Source of the DNA: Prostheceraeus crozeri
Lineage: Eukaryota > Platyhelminthes > Polycladida > Euryleptidae
Direction of reading: 5' to 3'
Length of the DNA: 64,000 bases
Assembly (NCBI GenBank): GCA_907163375.1
Contig: CAJQUW010002216.1
Span: forward strand, 1 to 64,000
Both the position numbers and the translations under genes were made by a program. The first letter of the stretch is position 1. Each line of letters begins with the position of its first letter. Positions 1-13,423 of this stretch are shown here, piece by piece. The notes under the pieces were generated by a model. The model did no database searches. It had not been told where the DNA came from and saw only the letters and a program-made list of their open reading frames with translations.

Positions 1-3000
1 AAATTCGAAACCACCTTGCTTTTCTCGCTTCACATGTTTACCTTCATTTTAGGTCATGATTTAGAATCATTATTAGATCATATCATCCATGCGAAAAACA
101 AACCGGTATTATGCCGTTCAGATGACAACGTTATTAAAAGCGTCAAAAGGTAAAATAAAATATTATACAAAGTGCACGAAATCCGCTACGAAGGTGTGGT
201 TCGGTCTGTACAGATGAGAAAATGTTCACAAACTCAAAATATTTTAGTAACACTTTCTTTACTAATGATATACAGACAGTTCTAAGTTCAGGTGTCAAAC
301 GCATTGCAGTTATTGCCTGAAAGTATATGCTGGTTTGCTTGTTTGTTAAGCGATAAGCTTCAAAAAATTAAAGACGCTAACTAACTTCTTACATTCTATA
401 TTTTATATCATGCGGCATTTTTGAAGGACTAAAATTTATAATGAAATATTCATCTTCCTAAAATCTTGTTTTCTATCGTCAGTTTGTAGAAGAAGAAAAG
501 TCCACAAGGTTGGCGATAAAGAGGAAAAATATGACAGCATTCTGTCTTATCATTCGAGTATTGACAATGGTGTAGGTGACATTGGAAATCACAAGTTTAT
601 AATGATGGTATTGGTCGTTACGATGATATGGCTTGAATCCCTCCTTCCTGTTGTATTGTAGGGTAGAACTTCCTTGGATCTCATAACATTCCTTTCTTTG
701 ATGTTCATTGTCATCTCTCAACTCGGATTTGATGATAAGATGCTAGCAGGTTGCAACCTTGATTGAAATTGTTTTGTTTCACAACTTCTTTTTAATATAT
801 AAGAATCCGGAAATTGGTAATCGTCAAATGCATCGTTTAATGGAATTTGCAATAGATTTGAGAGCGAAATAATAGGACTTCATGCAACGTTGAGAATTTT
901 AAAAATGCATTTGAATTCTTTGCCCAGTTTGATAAATTATATTTGTGATCTCTTAATTAAAAATCTTTCCATTTTTAAGGGATTTTCTTTTGATTCTCCA
1001 GCGATTCGCCTTCATTGAAAAGGCAATTCCAAGATGTAAAATAAGCATGATTACGGAAATGAATTTTCCACAGAAGAAGTCGTCGGTTACACGAGACAGC
1101 ACACGCCCTCGGCGGGATGTAAGGGGCACACAGCTTAAAACTTTCCATATGATGTAGAGACGTACAACGGGTTCCTGTGCTGTCCTTAAGATTCATCCAA
1201 GTTTGCAATTAAATTAAAGTTGTTTTAAGTTGCATGCATGGTAATTCGCTATATAGGATATTTGTAGAAGGTCACGATGTTTTGGCGAAGCAGAGCCAAT
1301 AGTCCTCATCAAGAAATTCACACCCATTGCAGGTAGGTTTCGGAGTCCTCGAAACTTTGAATGACTACAGTTCCCCCATATCCGGGTTTGATAGGACTCC
1401 AGCCCAAAAGATAGAATCAAGGGGACTATGACTCAGTGTAAAGAATTGTGATATTGCTTTAAATTCATTGCACGTCAATATCTAATTCAAACAAAAAGGC
1501 CCACAATGCAAATGCCGCGGCTACTACGAAATTGTTGTTTACAGAATTGTCCAGATTTATGCGATTATTCATCTGGATAATTTTAGTGATTTGAATCAAC
1601 TACGAACAAGGAAAAAAATAAAAAGCATGTAGCTGGTTGCAATTTAGGCAATTTAGAAATGAAAGACTCGGTCTATTGAAATTAGGATGTGTGAATGTGC
1701 AGTCACATCTCAGCAATGTTGCGAGAAGGTCCCCGTCAACAAATATTGTACTGCAAAATAAAAAATCCGCAATTCAGGTTGCTATCGTGAAAAGAGCAGC
1801 ACTGGCGAGTCATAATGGCAATTGCATTTCTGTGATTCGGCTGATAGCCTTATGCGACATTCTACTGAGGCTGTTTATTGATGGCATTCAAATAACAAAA
1901 ATAAATTGAAATCATGAGAAGATGAAAATAGACCAAAATATTCAAATAACTTTAAGGAGGGGATTTACTCTTACATTTGTTTTATATGCAATTAAAGCTA
2001 TTGTCATCTAGAATGGAAGAGGTGATGTCTTAAGAATTATAGCGGATGATGGACCTAATTGCACGATGTGAATGATATAAACAGCAGCACTCAATCTCCA
2101 GCAACAAATAAATTCTTGGACCAAATTTTTCCTTGTCAGATGGTAGACAAATCACAAAAGCTTGAGGTTTCAGCTCACTAGCCTGTCCCAAACACTGAGG
2201 GAAATAAGAAAATCAAATTTGCGGAAATTATAATTTTTTGCAAATTAAACTTTAGGATATGTATTTTACACTTTTTCAAGGTAACATGATTTGACCGAAC
2301 ATAATTGAAGATGAATTAATCAATTTTGTTTTAACGCAAAGACGTTTGACCTGATTTAACTCTTTAGTAACTTAGCCGGCGAGCACTGTCAAACCCGGCG
2401 GGAGGGCTCAGTCCTATGCACATTTAAGTACATTAAAAATATTGGCATATATTTCACGTCTCCTCCAATTTTCAAGGAAAGGAAATTGCAGTCAATGTTT
2501 CTACGGAAATGGTCATTTTAAGCTCTTTATTACTGTTCCTTAGAATAGAACACGGATTTTCACATTCATAATTAATGCGCAATAATCATGCGAGAATGTT
2601 GATCTACATAAATACTTAATACTCACTGTGTCTTCAGTGACCCGCTCACTCCGCCTGCTGGAATAGATTTCTGTACCTTATTCGTCTCTTGAAAATAGCA
2701 ACGGATATTGCGCAAGCAAGCGAATGCTCTAATTCCAAATTAGAGACGCAAACATCCTATGATTGTCCAGGGAAGTTCTGAAAAAAGCAAATATATAATA
2801 ATAGGTGTCAGGGGAGGTCGATTGAAAAGCTGTTGCAATAAGAAAATTATCTTATGTTTCCTGAAAGTTAGTTATACATCATCAATTGATTCCAGTGATC
2901 ATTGTATTTTCCAAATTGATGTGATTCTTGTATTTGGTAGTTTTAAGGACAGAGTACCTCCCACTGGTATATCAAAATGATTGCAGAACTGGAGTTAATT

Positions 3001-3680
3001 CAAGCAACTTCCGCAAATGCTAAGTACTCGTACAAAAATGATGCTTTTTGAAAGTATTAGTGTTTAATTGGATGAAATCGTCAAGAGTTTGGGGCGATGT
3101 GTAAGGATTATGCCATTTGTCACGACTTTCGTAGAAGCAAAATCTCAGCAAGATGCTGGTGGACTAGTGTGCTGACTGATGGGCAGCTTTTATTTATACA
3201 GGAGAGATCGGTTCATCGCTTTCTTTGTTTCATCCTTGAGAACGCAGCAAAAAGGTTAGATCTTGATCATCCAACTTTGTTCTACTGACTGAACTGGGTC
3301 GATGAACTGCTATAATGCGTAAAAACTTCACACCAAATGATGAACTTCTGTAAATACAGTACTATAACGTACAATTGAATGATAGTGTTTTTTAGGAAAA
3401 TTATTTCTCAATTGTTGTGTGCATGTAACCCAGGGATGCGAAGTCCCGGAAGCCTAACATTTTCAAAATGATGGGACTCCAGACTCCGGCTGACATCACT
3501 TCAAACTCATATTTTGAATCACCGCTACGATTTACAAACATGGCTTCTCATTCTGTGCTAAATTGATATTTTACTTTGTTGCGCTAACGATTGCATAAAT
3601 TGATTGTGACTTCTTGAAATAATAGATGCCTGCATTATCTCATGAAAACGATGAGCATAGATTTTCTCATCATTATGTAA
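1..3680. other. No recognisable gene
   Basis: AT-rich sequence with only short open frames on either strand, none with a motif, domain or splice pattern I recognise. It may hold intron or intergenic sequence of the Ig-domain gene whose exons lie to the right on the minus strand, but no exon could be supported here. Confidence 0.6.
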
Positions 3681-3689
3681 CACTGACAT

Positions 3690-3900
3690 GCAGTGTGAGT
3701 TTTCAGTGTTCCATCACAACTTGTAAAGTTCATCATGACACTTTACAAGGACACAAGAGCTGCAGTTATGACCAGCGACGGAACTACAGACATCTCTTGA
3801 ACAACCTCTGGAGTCCTTCAAGGAGACACACTTGCACCATTCTTGCGTGCGCTGGTGCTGTACTGGGTCCTTCATGACGGTATTCTGTCATGCATATGGA
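3690..3900 (+). pseudogene. LINE reverse-transcriptase relic
   Basis: A short plus-strand stretch translates to a run matching the RT palm of non-LTR retrotransposons: SGVLQGDTLAPFL, followed by a hydrophobic stretch, and preceded by a segment reading VMTSDGTTDIS. The G-V-x-Q-G-D sequence with downstream L-A-P-F-L is RT motif B. An in-frame stop lies just upstream of the motif and no further RT motifs follow, so this is a small decayed fragment. Clade is uncertain; the wording resembles RTE-type RTs. Confidence 0.6.
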
Positions 3901-4650
3901 CAGCTGTTTTAGTAGCCAAAGTTGATCAGTCATCAACTTTCTGTTGAAGGTGATTTTAGCTCTCCAAAAAAGACAATTTTAGGACTCTGAATGTACGTTT
4001 ATGTTAGACTCAAAACATAAAGGCTGACGCAACCGACTGGCATCCTTCTGCTGAGCGGCATTTATGCTTTAATGTAATCACATCGTCGATGCAATAATCA
4101 TTATCTGTCACAATGGTTGTAATAATGCTTACAATGGCTCAATGCATTTGATATATCGATATAAAAACGAGAACGATATATCAAAATGTTTAAACCAAAC
4201 ATATGAGTAAAATATAATAGTTTAATAATATATAATTATAGTAAGAATAATAGTTAATAATATATAATAATTTAAATTAGTAAGCATTATATTCTATTAT
4301 AAATGGCTACTGGGATGACTTTCATCATCGTATGAGAATAAATATTTACACCAGCATCGAATTGGAATTAACATAAGTATGAATATTCGAACCAAAAAAA
4401 TGCCAAAAAAATGTGACGTTTCAATATACTGAAGCAGTTCTTGTGACCAACACATTTTTTTCAGAGGGAATAGAGTCTCCAGTGTAAATTTATTCAAACA
4501 TGAAGACATCGCGAGCGCTTTCGAGGCCTCTAGACATGCGATACGGCCGAGTAAAAGTGACATCACAGTGAAAATGCGTACACAGTTAGATGCAATGAAT
4601 AAAACTCAAGACACGGACGGACGGAAAGATAGCGCAAAAGATACTGACAA
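3901..4650. other. No recognisable gene
   Basis: AT-rich stretch with runs of TAATATATAATA near 4210-4290. Nothing with coding character was recognised. Confidence 0.5.
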
Positions 4651-5052
4651 TCATGACTGCCAGGGAAACAATAAACTGTGAACACAAAGGGGTGGTGCAC
4701 GATTCAAAATATACAAGGCTTCTAAAATACTCAAGGAAGTGACATTGAAGGGACTGTGTAAAATAGAAAAATAAGACGGAAAAGAAAATCCTTTAAAATC
4801 ATTACAATCGACTGCATGCCTGCTTACAGATGACGGTGGCTCACGGGTGGACCTTCTCACATAACTTTGTAGCCAACGAGGTAAATGTTCTTCTATCCGT
4901 TTTCCTAAGTTCCTGTCAGTACGACCAATGTAACTGCATCCACAGTCACATTTTAATTCATAGATAACATGTGACCGACTGACATGAGGAATGGGATCCT
5001 TAAGAGAACAGTTAGTATCACAGGAGAAAATATACCTATTAGAAAATCCTAT
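4651..5052 (-). pseudogene. Penelope-like retroelement fragment with GIY-YIG endonuclease
   Basis: One open minus-strand frame of about 130 codons reads VIYELKCDCGCSYIGRTDR, then a conserved E-H, then SSVSRHAVDCN and EALYILNRAPPLC before a stop. The Y-x(n)-Y-I-G-R-T core, the R and the E-H are the GIY-YIG endonuclease signature that lies C-terminal to the RT in Penelope-like elements, and the SRHA..C and EA.YI...P.LC tail is typical of their C-termini. No RT is found upstream, so this is a 3' fragment as left by 5'-truncated retrotransposition. A free-standing GIY-YIG gene is less likely because of the Penelope-type tail. Confidence 0.7.
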
Positions 5053-5329
5053 TTAAAACTATCAAACTATAATCAAAGTGCCGTACATACACTGCTACCA
5101 TGCAGCCAGTCATTTCATGCTGAGCAGAGATTTGACCTCTTCTTCAATCTGTGACTCGGCGTATTCAAGGCTTAATAATAGTAATATTGTTTATTTACCC
5201 TCGAAACACAAAAGGGTTGATCCTCTTTCCGTTGTGGTTGAGCAAGCAAGCGATAAATGGAAATAAAGTAAAAATACAAAAATGAAAGAAAAATAAAAGC
5301 CACTTTCTGAAGCAATCTAAATAATACTG

Positions 5330-8110
5330 TCAACAGGCTGAAGTAAATTGTCGATAGGTCGGTGAGAGACGAATAGGTAATGGCAATTCATTGAAACAAC
5401 GTGGACCAGTAACACGAAAGGAATTGTCACCAAATTTGCAACGAGAAGAATGAACGTGCATCTTTTGATCTGTTAATGATCTCAACGAATTCCTTTTACA
5501 TCTATTTGTGGGAACTTTCAGAATATCTGAAATATATGATGGAGTCATATTGTGCTGTGATTTATACGCCATTTGAACAGCCTTCAGTTTGCGGTGATAT
5601 TTCAGAGAAAACCATAAGCTTTTGAACATATCAATGGATGACATGTCAGAAGAACATTTGACATTTAGAATCAATCGCATTGATTTTCGGGCAGAATGCC
5701 AAGGTCATTCATCTGCGTTACTTGCATGCAATCAGCTCCAAATTGATGGACAAAAGTCAAAATGAGGCAAGATGAAGGAGTTGAAAAATTGTCGGCTAGC
5801 ATGAAATGGGAGAGAGAGTCTTTCATTCTGAACAAAACAGTTTTGATCCGACTTTCTGACAAGATATGAGTACTCCAAGATAATTTTGTTGAATCGTAGC
5901 GCCTAGAAGGCGATGACAGCTGGCATTATATGAGTTGTATCATTCAATTTCACTTTAAAATTGTCAATGTCAGCACAATGTGATCACTTTTGGTTGGCAG
6001 ATATAAGCATGGATTTTGATTGCTTAAATTAATAGCCATTTTCTTGTGATAACACCATTTTGAAGCAGTCTTTAGATCGTCATCCAACCTCGATGACAGT
6101 GAGTAAAGGTCACGCGATGATGCATAGCATTCTACGTCGTCCGCATAGCATTCAGTTGTACATTTATCCGAACTAATGCATAAGTCATCCAGGCACATGA
6201 TGAATAAGGTCGGCCCAAGGACCTACTTCTGAGGCACACCAGATATGATTGGCATTATTTTAGAGCAAATTTTGTCAACATATACAATATAGCATCGGTT
6301 GCTTAAATAGCTTTCAAGGAAAGAAAGTTCGTTGTCGTGAATTCTATGCATTTGAAACTTTCTTAGTTGAAAAGTGTGATAAACTGACTCAAAGGCTTTA
6401 CTAAAGTCAAGATACACAGTGCCAACGACATTCTTCTTCAGCAATCTCTGAATCCATTGATCGTGAATAGACATGAGTGTGGTCTCACATGAATGGAAAT
6501 TCCGAAGTCCTGATGGTTTGGCGTAAAGAAGGTAATTTCTGTTCAAAAACTCAACCAGATAGTAATGGACATGACGCTCGAGGATTTTTGAAATTGCTGG
6601 CAAGATGCTTATTGGACGAAAGCTCTATGGGATCTTGGAAGGACCTCCTTTGTGCACAGGAATAACTTTCGCAATCTTCCATGATTGAGGAAATTTACCA
6701 GCTTTCAAAAAATTATTCATAATTGAAGTTAAAGATGGTGCAATGTCCGAGGCTGCAATTTTGAGAAATAGAGGTATGTGACCATCAAGACCGGATGATG
6801 AGGAAGCTTTCAAGTTACATGTAAGAAACTCCTTCTCCTTAACTTGGCGGATGCATAAAAGAGGCAATGAGGACAATTCAAATTCCTTTTGAGTTAGGAA
6901 TCTTTGTAATACATCATAAGATACATCAGCATGATTCAGATCAATTCCTAGACGCTGACCAGAAGATGTAAACCATGAGTTAAGTGTGTCAACAACCTGT
7001 GTCCTGTGGGGTGATACAGCACAATCGTGATGAATCTCATATGGAGCAACATTTGATGCAGTTGACACAAGTTCTCGAATGTTCTCCATAACATCTGGGG
7101 ACTGGACTTAGAATTGTCAAGTAAATTTACGTAATAGTCTCGTTTTGCTTGATAGATAAGGGACTGGACTGAACTTCATTCCGTTATTTTCGATATTCAT
7201 TCATGTTCATTTTTTATCAATTGAATTACGCATTATCATAGCGGCATTTATTGACTCATCCCACCATTCAGGTCTGCTAATATACTTCACTACTTTCGAA
7301 TTTAAAGGAGCATGTCTATTCACACAGGACTTGAATAGTTCATTCGATGTTTCAAGGCAGTCATCAGGATCATCGAAGGTCTCACAAATGGATCAAGGTT
7401 GTTAAATCAAGTCATTTATCAACTCCTCAGATTTAAACTTTTTCATGCTCCTATAGGATATATTAGAACTTCGTCTGGGAGGAGTACAAACAAGGCGTGG
7501 AGTCACAGACGTCGGGTAGTGATCATTTCAACCATAATTAATCACGGATGCTTTACTAACACCATGGAGATGGGAAAAGTAAATATGATCTGTAACACGT
7601 GCAGGTTCACGAATGAATTGGAATATATCACATTCATCTTCCACAACTGATTTACAATGAGTTGCCTTATGGTCACTAGATAGAATATCAGTGTTAAAAT
7701 CACCAAAAAGAAATAATTGTTTTTGACGATTCAAAGCCTTTTTGTTAACTGTTGACAGAGAATCCAACCATTCAATGCAATCCGCATCAGCACCGCCTGG
7801 CGGATGGTAAATGAGAATGATGGAGGTTGCATTAGGAACATTGATATCAACAGTCAACATTTCAAATTTCTGAATCATAAGATCATCAAAACTTTGTATT
7901 TCAAATCTTCCCGAATATATAAACCCACTCCACCACCAGAGGCTTTAACATTGTTGATACAATTACGATCACAGCGCAGGATGTAGGATTGTGGAATACT
8001 AATCAAACTTGAAGGAATTTCTTCAGTTTCAGAAATACCAAACATTCCGATTATATTCTGGCTGGTAGAAACAACATGTCTAATTTGTTTATTAATTGTT
8101 TATTAATTAT
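5330..8110 (-). pseudogene. Decayed CR1/L2-like LINE (endonuclease, RT, C-terminal tail)
   Basis: Reading from high to low coordinates on the minus strand: an apurinic-type endonuclease segment (about 8100-7528) with a glycine-rich GGGVGLYIRED stretch, IYHPP and LFGDFNTDI, then DHIYFSH; an RT segment (7089-5950) with SWKIAKVIPVHK, VYLDFSKAFESVYH, SGVPQ and CYADDVECYA (motif C as YADD); and a C-terminal tail (5862-5330) with SYISDILKVP, RNSLRS and FNELPLPIRLS, which is typical of CR1/L2/Jockey-type LINEs. The frame changes several times between segments, so the copy is dead. No intact ORF1 is visible upstream. The clade is inferred from the domain order and tail. Confidence 0.8.
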
Positions 8111-9578
8111 TTGTTAGTCTAATTAGTTTATCAATCTTGTTTTTTATAGAACAAATGTTCAGATGGACGAAAATGATTCCCCTCCTTAGGGATTCTCAAA
8201 AAAGGATTTATCGCCAAGTCGGCCATCTTGGATGATCTATTTGTATACCGAGGAAACAAAACGCAGAATATTGACTCAAATATGAGAAACAGATGGGAAT
8301 CAAAGACAGATGTGGAGAAGTCAGGGCTAGAACAAGGCAATTCTGGCAATTAGTCAAAACTATCAACCAATACACCACAATAACAAATACTGGCAGGCCA
8401 GGACTTGAACATCGTGTCATAGAGGTTGTGTTATGACGTTGAATCACGTGATTAACGAACAATAATTCACTTTTCGATCGACAAGGATGACTTTTGATAA
8501 AAGTCAATTGATAACAGCTGATTGACCAGCAGCTGACAACCGCCAGCAGACTAATTAATAATGATCGAAGCACTAAGGTTCCCATTGCTGGAGATTTTGA
8601 TGCTTAATTTAGATCACAGCTAATTTTCAGAGAATTCCATGCTTCGAATCACAGGGTTGCGGACATAGAAATAAACTGTTTATCTGAAGTTCGATAGAAT
8701 GGAAATTGACTCAAGATCGCGGCACATCCGGGGGAACTAAGTTGGGGCATGAAGAACCAATGAAAAGCTTCGATTTACTCATGTGACTGATTCTAACCCA
8801 ATGATACAGACGTTGGCAGGTGCATCTAAGTGAAAATGCGTGCGAGTTATGTGCCGTTATTGTGAATTGCATGAAGCTTCATTTCCATTCTAGAGGTTTT
8901 ATTGTTGTCAATTTCTATCGATGCTGATGATCAGAAGTGTAAGATGGAATCAACAAGAACGGACTACTACGCCGCACTGGACAGACACAGCAGCGCCTGA
9001 GATGGTTCATACAACTGTGCCGCCTCTCTGCTGTCACCTGACCATAGCACTCCTCTCCTTCGATCCTGGTGGTACTGGATGGAGAAGGCAGAAAGGCATT
9101 TCATACACAGGAAGGTATGACGTCAATAAGAATGATCCGGCCAAAAGTTTCGACGCTAACCTCAGAAAGGAAGAGATCCAATCAACTGAACAATTGAATT
9201 TACTGTAATAAATGTAAAGAATGAATTAAATCAACGGCAAAGATTATATCTCAAACTAAATCTACCGTAGGCAAAGATTCAAAACTTTTATAAAGTAAAG
9301 AAAATTTACCAGACTGTGGTGAGCCTTATGATAAAATATTCAGATCTACTTTGCTACTTGCAACTGTCTACTTGCTAATCATTTTTTTACTACTTTGTCT
9401 ACTTTGCTAATAATTGTTTCTACTTAATTATTAACTTTTTTGCTTGTAGTGACGTAGGCTAAAAAGTGCTTCATCAATAAGTAAGTATAGATTTTATCAT
9501 AATGAAGAACATAAACCAATTAATCAAAGTGAATTGTTCATCATTAGGTTTTCAAAAGTCCCTTGCAAAGGAAGTTAC
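8111..9578. other. No recognisable gene
   Basis: Non-coding by inspection. It lies 3' of the last Ig exon on the minus strand, so it could hold an intron or further exons too divergent to recognise. A cytoplasmic tail or membrane exon for the Ig gene was looked for and not found. Confidence 0.5.
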
Positions 9579-12286
9579 CTTCAGAGAAGTCATTCTTCGT
9601 TATTATCCTGCTTTCATTGATTCGTCCGTAAATGTTCATAGCTGTGCAAGACACTGTGAGATTTTCGAAGTCTTCATTCATTTCCCATTTTAAATCCATA
9701 TCCACTTCCCCTCTCCGCTCTTTTCTTGCTCCTTTATTATCGCGCACGGAAAGAAGGATATCGGGATTGGGACGTCCAACAGCCGAACATTGAATCAAAA
9801 TTGCTTCATTCAATTTTTCCCACGAAATTCCGATTTTCTCAGGAGGATCTACCAGAAGAGAGAGAAATCTAAACATGATCCATTCCGTACGAAAGTTTCA
9901 TCAATTAATCTCCCTCAATAGCGTTGCAATTTAGCAGTATAGAAAATCATAGAATCTTAGATTTTGCGAAAATTTGAAAAAGTTGTAACAGTATCATGCC
10001 AATTTGTTCAAATGTGATATATAAACGATGAACACTTGAGAATTCATTAATGTACAATGAAGGAGATAGCTCACAATGAACGTTCATTTTCATTGACTTT
10101 TCAGGTCCTCCTTTAAAACCACAAACTATCAACTTGTCATTATCAGAAAGACGAACACTTGTCCACCACGTCAATTTCATCCACTGATATCCTTCTTCAT
10201 CTGTGATCGTCACATTGGACGTCGCCTTGCCAAGATCTCTTCCACCTGATGGACAAAGGAAGCGATGAGGAAATCATCACCTCAAAGAGATGACAACACT
10301 CACCTAACGTGGCGATCATCTTTGGGGCGTGGTTTGAATCTCCTGTCTGAAGTTGGCAGAAAATTGAAGTATTCTGAGGGAGTAGTACCTGATCTTTGTC
10401 GCTGCTGTTGTTGATCTTCAATGTACGAACAGATGGACGCCATCTAACTTGAATTTGTTTAAAGACTGAAATTCTTCTGCTTGAAGACTGGAAGAGACGT
10501 GTGAAATTCAACAAGCTCGTTAAATTTCAAAGCTAATCCCGCCAAAGCAGAAGATAAACATCATCAGTTAGGTGGTCATTTCGCACCCTTGAATTCTACG
10601 GATTCGAAATTCTGAGCCAGAATTAATTGATCAAAGGTTAGACCTACCCCGAAGAAATTAATTCAACAGAAACATTCTTTTATTACCAGCATAAGCACAT
10701 ATCCTACATGTATGCCGTATCTATCGTTGCTGAAAAGACAGTAACGGTACTTGATGACAATACCAAAAGAGTATTGAATTTGAATAGGAAATGTAAAATG
10801 CTTTTTCTGAAATCAACAGTCAATGACTCTATAAATTCATGCTTGTAGCCGATATGTCACGATATTACGCATATGTATGTAATTTTCCAATTCAAACTGT
10901 TTATGAAAGACAGCTGATCCGATGTGCAGCTTTATAGTAATCAAGAGGTGTACTCGTGCAATGCATGAAAACTTCAGGTACGACCTCATTTCCCTGGACA
11001 ACTTCGTGCTACCTCCCGGACTAAAAGTTTTTCAGTGATCAGATAGAGCAACGATGGAGCAAGTCAAGAAAAGGACTTTGGTGGAGGACATGCTTCAACA
11101 GTTAACCAGAGGCAAAGAGGAAATAATTTACTCACCGAAATTCCGCCAGCACACGTAACATAGCTGCCATGATACCGAGGACTGGCCATCAAGAAAACCT
11201 TCAACTTCTGACTGGAAAACGATGGCTTGTAGACAGTGACACCACGGATGCTATAGGGGAAGGACTTGACCATCTCCCATTTCCTTATTCCTGTGTGAAG
11301 TGTTTCAATATATTCTGTGTGCACTTTCTTCGAAATGTAGATTTCATAATGTGCAGTTTGAAATTTCAGTTCAGCTTCACTTAATTCTGTTTCGTCTGAT
11401 CCGCAAGTGATTGGACGAACTTCCTTATCATTCAAGATATTGTTGCCGATGTCAAGGCTCATTCTGAAGGATTTTTCTGTAAAGTGGACGATGTCATTGT
11501 ACAAGAATTGAATTATAACATCAGATCACAAAATAATTAGATAATGAAGTATGATAAGGGTTGCAAAACCTCATACCGTATTGTCATATGACATATCAAC
11601 TTCAACGATACATCAAGTAAAGCATAATATTTCAGTTATACGATCACATTACAAGAAACAGTTGGTTGACTGTTGTTGCAAGCCATGCATGTTCGCTGTA
11701 CTGCAGGCAGCTCTTCCTAGAAATGTTTCGTTAAGTGACAGGCATCGAAAAGTATCTGACCGAAGTGGCGGAGGAAGACCGTCCCTACGTGCGCTGCTCA
11801 TTTCATAGAGTTGGCTGGAAGCTTCTATCCATTTGCCGCTTTTCCCTTTGTCCATTTCTCTTCTAAATGTCGGTCTTCGGATTTTGAGCACTTCGGATAT
11901 GTGGAATAGCCCGGTCAAACTCGTCTCAGAAAATATTCTATTTGTCATTTCTATACTGAGTTACTGAGCACATTTTCATGTGCAATCGAATAAAACTGAA
12001 GCTTGAGGCTTCTTCATATATTCAGACTTACCTTCAACTGTCACCACCCAAGTCTCGTTAAGTTTCCCATGAACGTTCTCAGCCTCACATATCACTGTGA
12101 AGTTCTCAGATTTAGCATCTTCGTGTACGATAAGCTCAGACCGGCCACCACTTCTCTTTTCTGACCATAAATGACCTTTTACAGTTAAACTGACCGCTGG
12201 AGTTGGCCGTCCACTGGCCTTACATTCGATAACACTTCCACGACGAACAATTCTCTGACTCGATATGATGATTTTCCTTGGTTTAT
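9579..12286 (-). CDS. Immunoglobulin-superfamily gene, five internal exons
   Basis: Five minus-strand exons with GT-AG borders and compatible phases: 12286..12032 (phase 1-1), 11476..11136 (1-0), 10487..10304 (0-1), 10245..10075 (1-1) and 9848..9579 (1-1). The first is an I-set Ig domain (IECKASGRPTP, then VICEAENVHGK). The second has ITCGSD and YVTCAGG as its cysteine pair, about 90 residues apart. The third and fourth together give SIFCQLQ and LIVCGFKGG, one Ig domain split by an intron. The fifth is again I-set-like (IQCSAVGRPNP, then VSCTAMNIYG). The product is therefore at least four Ig domains, as in cell-adhesion or receptor proteins (nephrin-, hemicentin- or Dscam-like). Neither a signal peptide nor a membrane segment lies in these exons, so the ends are missing. 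The specific orthologue is not recognisable. Confidence 0.8.
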
Positions 12287-12426
12287 CTGCAAAGGAATCA
12301 CATTTCTGAATTCTTAGCTCCTGGTCAAAGGTAGGGCTTGGCTTAGCGTTTGAACTGATTCTGAGTTTCGAACGAAGCCAAGAACCGATCGAGTTTGGTC
12401 ACAATATCTGACCGGTGTTTGGCCGG

Positions 12427-12500
12427 CACTGTGGCTTAATGGTAGAGTGGTCGCTGTCCGCATGGGAGAACAGGGTTCAAACTTTAGTCGGGTCAAGCCT
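12427..12500 (+). repeat. tRNA-derived SINE head or tRNA pseudogene
   Basis: The stretch has a TGGCTTAATGG A-box-like start and a GGGTTCAAAC B-box-like element about 40 bases further on, the spacing of a tRNA pol III promoter. It does not fold into a full cloverleaf by eye and the acceptor arm does not pair well, so a SINE head is more likely than a working tRNA gene. Confidence 0.5.
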
Positions 12501-12559
12501 TTTAATCCTTCATTTACCGTGGGATCACAAGTGACCCCATAGCTCAATTTCCTTTCCTC

Positions 12560-13423
12560 TAGACGTTTTAGACTTGATCAGTTCAAGCCATATTGTGGCT
12601 GTTTGGCAGAGACGAAAATATTACTATCGACATGCAATATCAGAAAGCCGCTGAAATTTTATATAAAAAATGCAATGTCACTTAGTGTGAGCGACTCAAA
12701 AAGTTTCCAAACATTTTTCTTTTCACATGGCGATGCATGTGAGACAGATTTGCTCGCTCTGTCCGAGCTCCGGATTGAGTGAGACAGTGGCTGATATCCA
12801 AGTCACGGTGAATTGTAAGTGACTGTTGTGCAACTCAGCCTACTTGGAGAGAAGCTGCTGATGTGCTTCGAGTCTCAGCTTTGACGACAACGAATGAAGA
12901 CAACTTTGAAGTGAAATAGCAATTGTCTGCTGTCTAGGTCGTATTGATGTAAAATTAGTGTTAATTTTTGATTCGAAAGTTAGCTGGCTTGCATTCAAAC
13001 TTATCAGTAGTACAAATACATAGTGTGCAGACTGGAGCAAATCGATCTGACTGCATACTTAAATAAAATACTGCTCGACTAGGCAAATGATGGTGCAATG
13101 TGGTTTTACGTTTAGAAAATTGAATACTATAAACCTTGAATGCTGTTTGATTAAAGTACAACATTTTGGAGAAAATGAATTCAATCGCCGCGTTGTTTTA
13201 CAGTAAGACTGGATAAATATGCCAACACGACAAGATTTCTATGGGCACATTGAATGCAAGGGATGAGAACTATTATGAGTAACAGTTAGGAAGAATTTCA
13301 TCACTGCTTCTTCTCGTAGCCTACTCAAGTCCAAAAAGTGTACACAGCTGCACTCACTAGAAACACATATAAGGCGATGAGTTTTTCTCTATGCGTCTCT
13401 GTAGTTTTTCAGGAGTCATTTGA
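12560..13423. other. No recognisable gene
   Basis: Between the Ig exons and the 3' end of the next LINE. No motif was seen. Confidence 0.5.

Noticed and set aside
8208-8585. 125-codon minus-strand frame with a hydrophobic, cysteine-containing N-terminus, possibly a secreted protein
   Set aside because: No splice or family support, and it lies in the region just upstream of a decayed LINE; it is probably chance or LINE leader sequence.
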